This document shows, in pieces, positions 62,828 through 64,000 of a stretch of 64,000 bases of DNA (position 1 is the first letter of the stretch; every line of letters begins with the position of its first letter). Below the pieces are notes generated by a model. That model was not told the origin of the DNA. It searched no databases and saw nothing but the letters and a program-made list of their open reading frames with translations. The translations under genes and the position numbers were made by a program. The DNA is from Butyricimonas sp. Marseille-P3923 (GTDB taxonomy: Bacteria; Bacteroidota; Bacteroidia; Bacteroidales; Marinifilaceae), in the NCBI RefSeq assembly GCF_900184685.1, contig NZ_FXXL01000004.1, positions 1 to 64,000 on the forward strand. The letters are read 5' to 3'.

Positions 62828-64000
62828 ATGAAAAAAAAGTGTAACTCGAGTGGTCTTATGAAAATAAGACTACATAAAAAGTTGTTGACTATGAAATTTT
62901 TTGTGCTTTTTTTCTTGTTATCCGTGTCTGTGTCGGCAACGACTTATTCGCAGGAGGCAAGATTGACACTTTCGCTGGAAGATGTTTCTTTAACGGAAGT
63001 ATTCTCGGCGATTAGAAAAAACACTGCGTTCACGTTTATTTATAACGTGGATGACGTGAGAAGTTTGCGGGTGAAATCCTTGAATGTGAAGGATGCCACG
63101 GTGCAACAGATTTTAGATGAGGTTCTTCATGGAACGGGATTTGTTTATCGGATTGCAGATGAGGTGATAGTGATTCAGCCGCAGGATACGAAAGAGGAAA
63201 AGAAATCTATTCGTTTGAAAGGATTCGTGTACGACACGAAAAAGCAACCTTTGCCGGGAGCGACAGTGAAATTAGTGGGAACGTTGATGGGAACAGTAAC
63301 GGATGTTAATGGTCGATTTTTATTAGAATTACCTGTGTTAAAAGGTCAATTGGAATTTTCTTTTATTGGCTTTCTCAATCAAGTTGTAAGTTTTTCAAAA
63401 GAAACAGCAATAGATACTTTGCGTGTGATCATGCAGGAAGATGTGAAAATCCTTGATGATGTTGTGGTGACTGGGTACGCAACGATTAATCGTGGCAGTT
63501 ACGTGGGGGCGGTAACACAATTACGAGCAGAAGATATACAAATTGCAGGAGAGGCTACGATTGATCAGATGTTGCAAGGATGGGTACCTGGAATGTCAGT
63601 TATTAACAAAACGGGTAAAGTCGGAGGAACGCCGAAAATTCGTGTTCGAGGTACTTCAACGTTATTAGGTAATCAAGAACCGCTTTGGGTCGTAGATGGA
63701 GTAATTCAATCAGATCCATTTCCTATTCCTGATGATGCAAGTCCCTTATCATCCGAAATGGATGAACTGCGGGAAACAGCCGGGAATGCTATTTCTTGGT
63801 TGAATCCTAATGATATAGAAACGATTACGGTGTTGAAAGATGCATCTGCTACTGCTATTTATGGTACTCAAGCAACGAATGGAGTAATCGTGATAACGAC
63901 TAAAAAGGCAAAAGGAGAAGGCTTGAATATTTCATACAACGGGAGTTTGAGTGTCGGACAGAAACCTTCGTATCGTTTGTACGACATGATGAATTCACAG
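62828..64000 (+). CDS. SusC/RagA-family TonB-dependent transducer with STN domain (partial, runs off the edge)
   Basis: The first 391 codons of an outer-membrane receptor; the frame is still open at the last base. After a basic N terminus and signal helix (about 22-42, MKFFVLFFLLSVSVSAT) come an STN domain (about 46-115, LTLSLEDVSLTEVFSAI), a carboxypeptidase-like domain (GFVYDTKKQPLPGATVKLVG) and the plug with EPLWVVDGVIQ and ITVLKDASATAIYGTQATNG. The STN domain should signal through the FecR encoded upstream. A SusD gene is expected just beyond the window. Confidence 0.94.
   Translation, partial: MKKKCNSSGLMKIRLHKKLLTMKFFVLFFLLSVSVSATTYSQEARLTLSLEDVSLTEVFSAIRKNTAFTFIYNVDDVRSLRVKSLNVKDATVQQILDEVLHGTGFVYRIADEVIVIQPQDTKEEKKSIRLKGFVYDTKKQPLPGATVKLVGTLMGTVTDVNGRFLLELPVLKGQLEFSFIGFLNQVVSFSKETAIDTLRVIMQEDVKILDDVVVTGYATINRGSYVGAVTQLRAEDIQIAGEATIDQMLQGWVPGMSVINKTGKVGGTPKIRVRGTSTLLGNQEPLWVVDGVIQSDPFPIPDDASPLSSEMDELRETAGNAISWLNPNDIETITVLKDASATAIYGTQATNGVIVITTKKAKGEGLNISYNGSLSVGQKPSYRLYDMMNSQ

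Overview
The window reads as a chromosomal segment of a gut-type member of the Bacteroidota (order Bacteroidales). The evidence is three SusC-type and two SusD-type outer-membrane genes, two ECF sigma factor genes with FecR anti-sigma factors, a Rho with a long charged insert, many matches to the Bacteroidota promoter element TAnnTTTG, and a 5S rRNA of Bacteroides type at the left edge. An acetate/butyrate-type CoA-transferase and a pyruvate:ferredoxin oxidoreductase point to an anaerobic fermenter; an Odoribacteraceae-like organism (Butyricimonas or Odoribacter) is plausible but is inference only.

Layout. 1-400: end of an rRNA operon (5S, terminator) and a pair of REP-like palindromic modules. 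406-5464, minus strand: dGTPase-like HD hydrolase, CoA-transferase, MgtE and RsmA. 5595-14252, plus strand: YbhN/LPG-synthase-type membrane protein, RsmG, Rho, an AAA ATPase and pyruvate:ferredoxin oxidoreductase. 14396-17322: an epimerase-lipocalin fusion, a 7-alpha-HSDH-like dehydrogenase and a 5'-truncated SecD-head-like gene. 17472-22414: an OmpR-type two-component system, four direct repeats at an 11-bp pitch, an MgtA-type Mg2+ P-type ATPase and a 35-residue membrane microprotein. 22411-33851: housekeeping and accessory genes (DUF1622, OPT transporter, PepT, GNAT, a MoxR/VWA pair, C1 aminopeptidase, FluC, M3 peptidase). 33864-34045: a MITE-like element. 34060-40716: a SusC/SusD pair, Dps and MutY.

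The most unusual region is 40735-58348. An ECF sigma gene is followed by a perfectly symmetric array of eight tetranucleotides at 11-bp pitch, then a lipoprotein with an intact HExxHxxGxxH zinc motif, a FecR, an STN-containing SusC, a SusD, and a lipoprotein that looks like an M43-type metallopeptidase whose zinc ligands are all replaced. Next comes a compact operon of metallophosphoesterase, alkaline phosphatase, a metallophosphoesterase-GDPD fusion and a GH92 alpha-mannosidase. Together these look like a regulated system for capturing and dismantling a phosphorylated, mannose-containing glycan or glycopeptide; the substrate is inference.

58394-64000: a thioredoxin-domain protein, a trypsin-like protease and a second sigma/FecR/SusC locus, whose SusC gene runs off the right edge. 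No CRISPR array, tRNA, transposase or phage gene was recognised.
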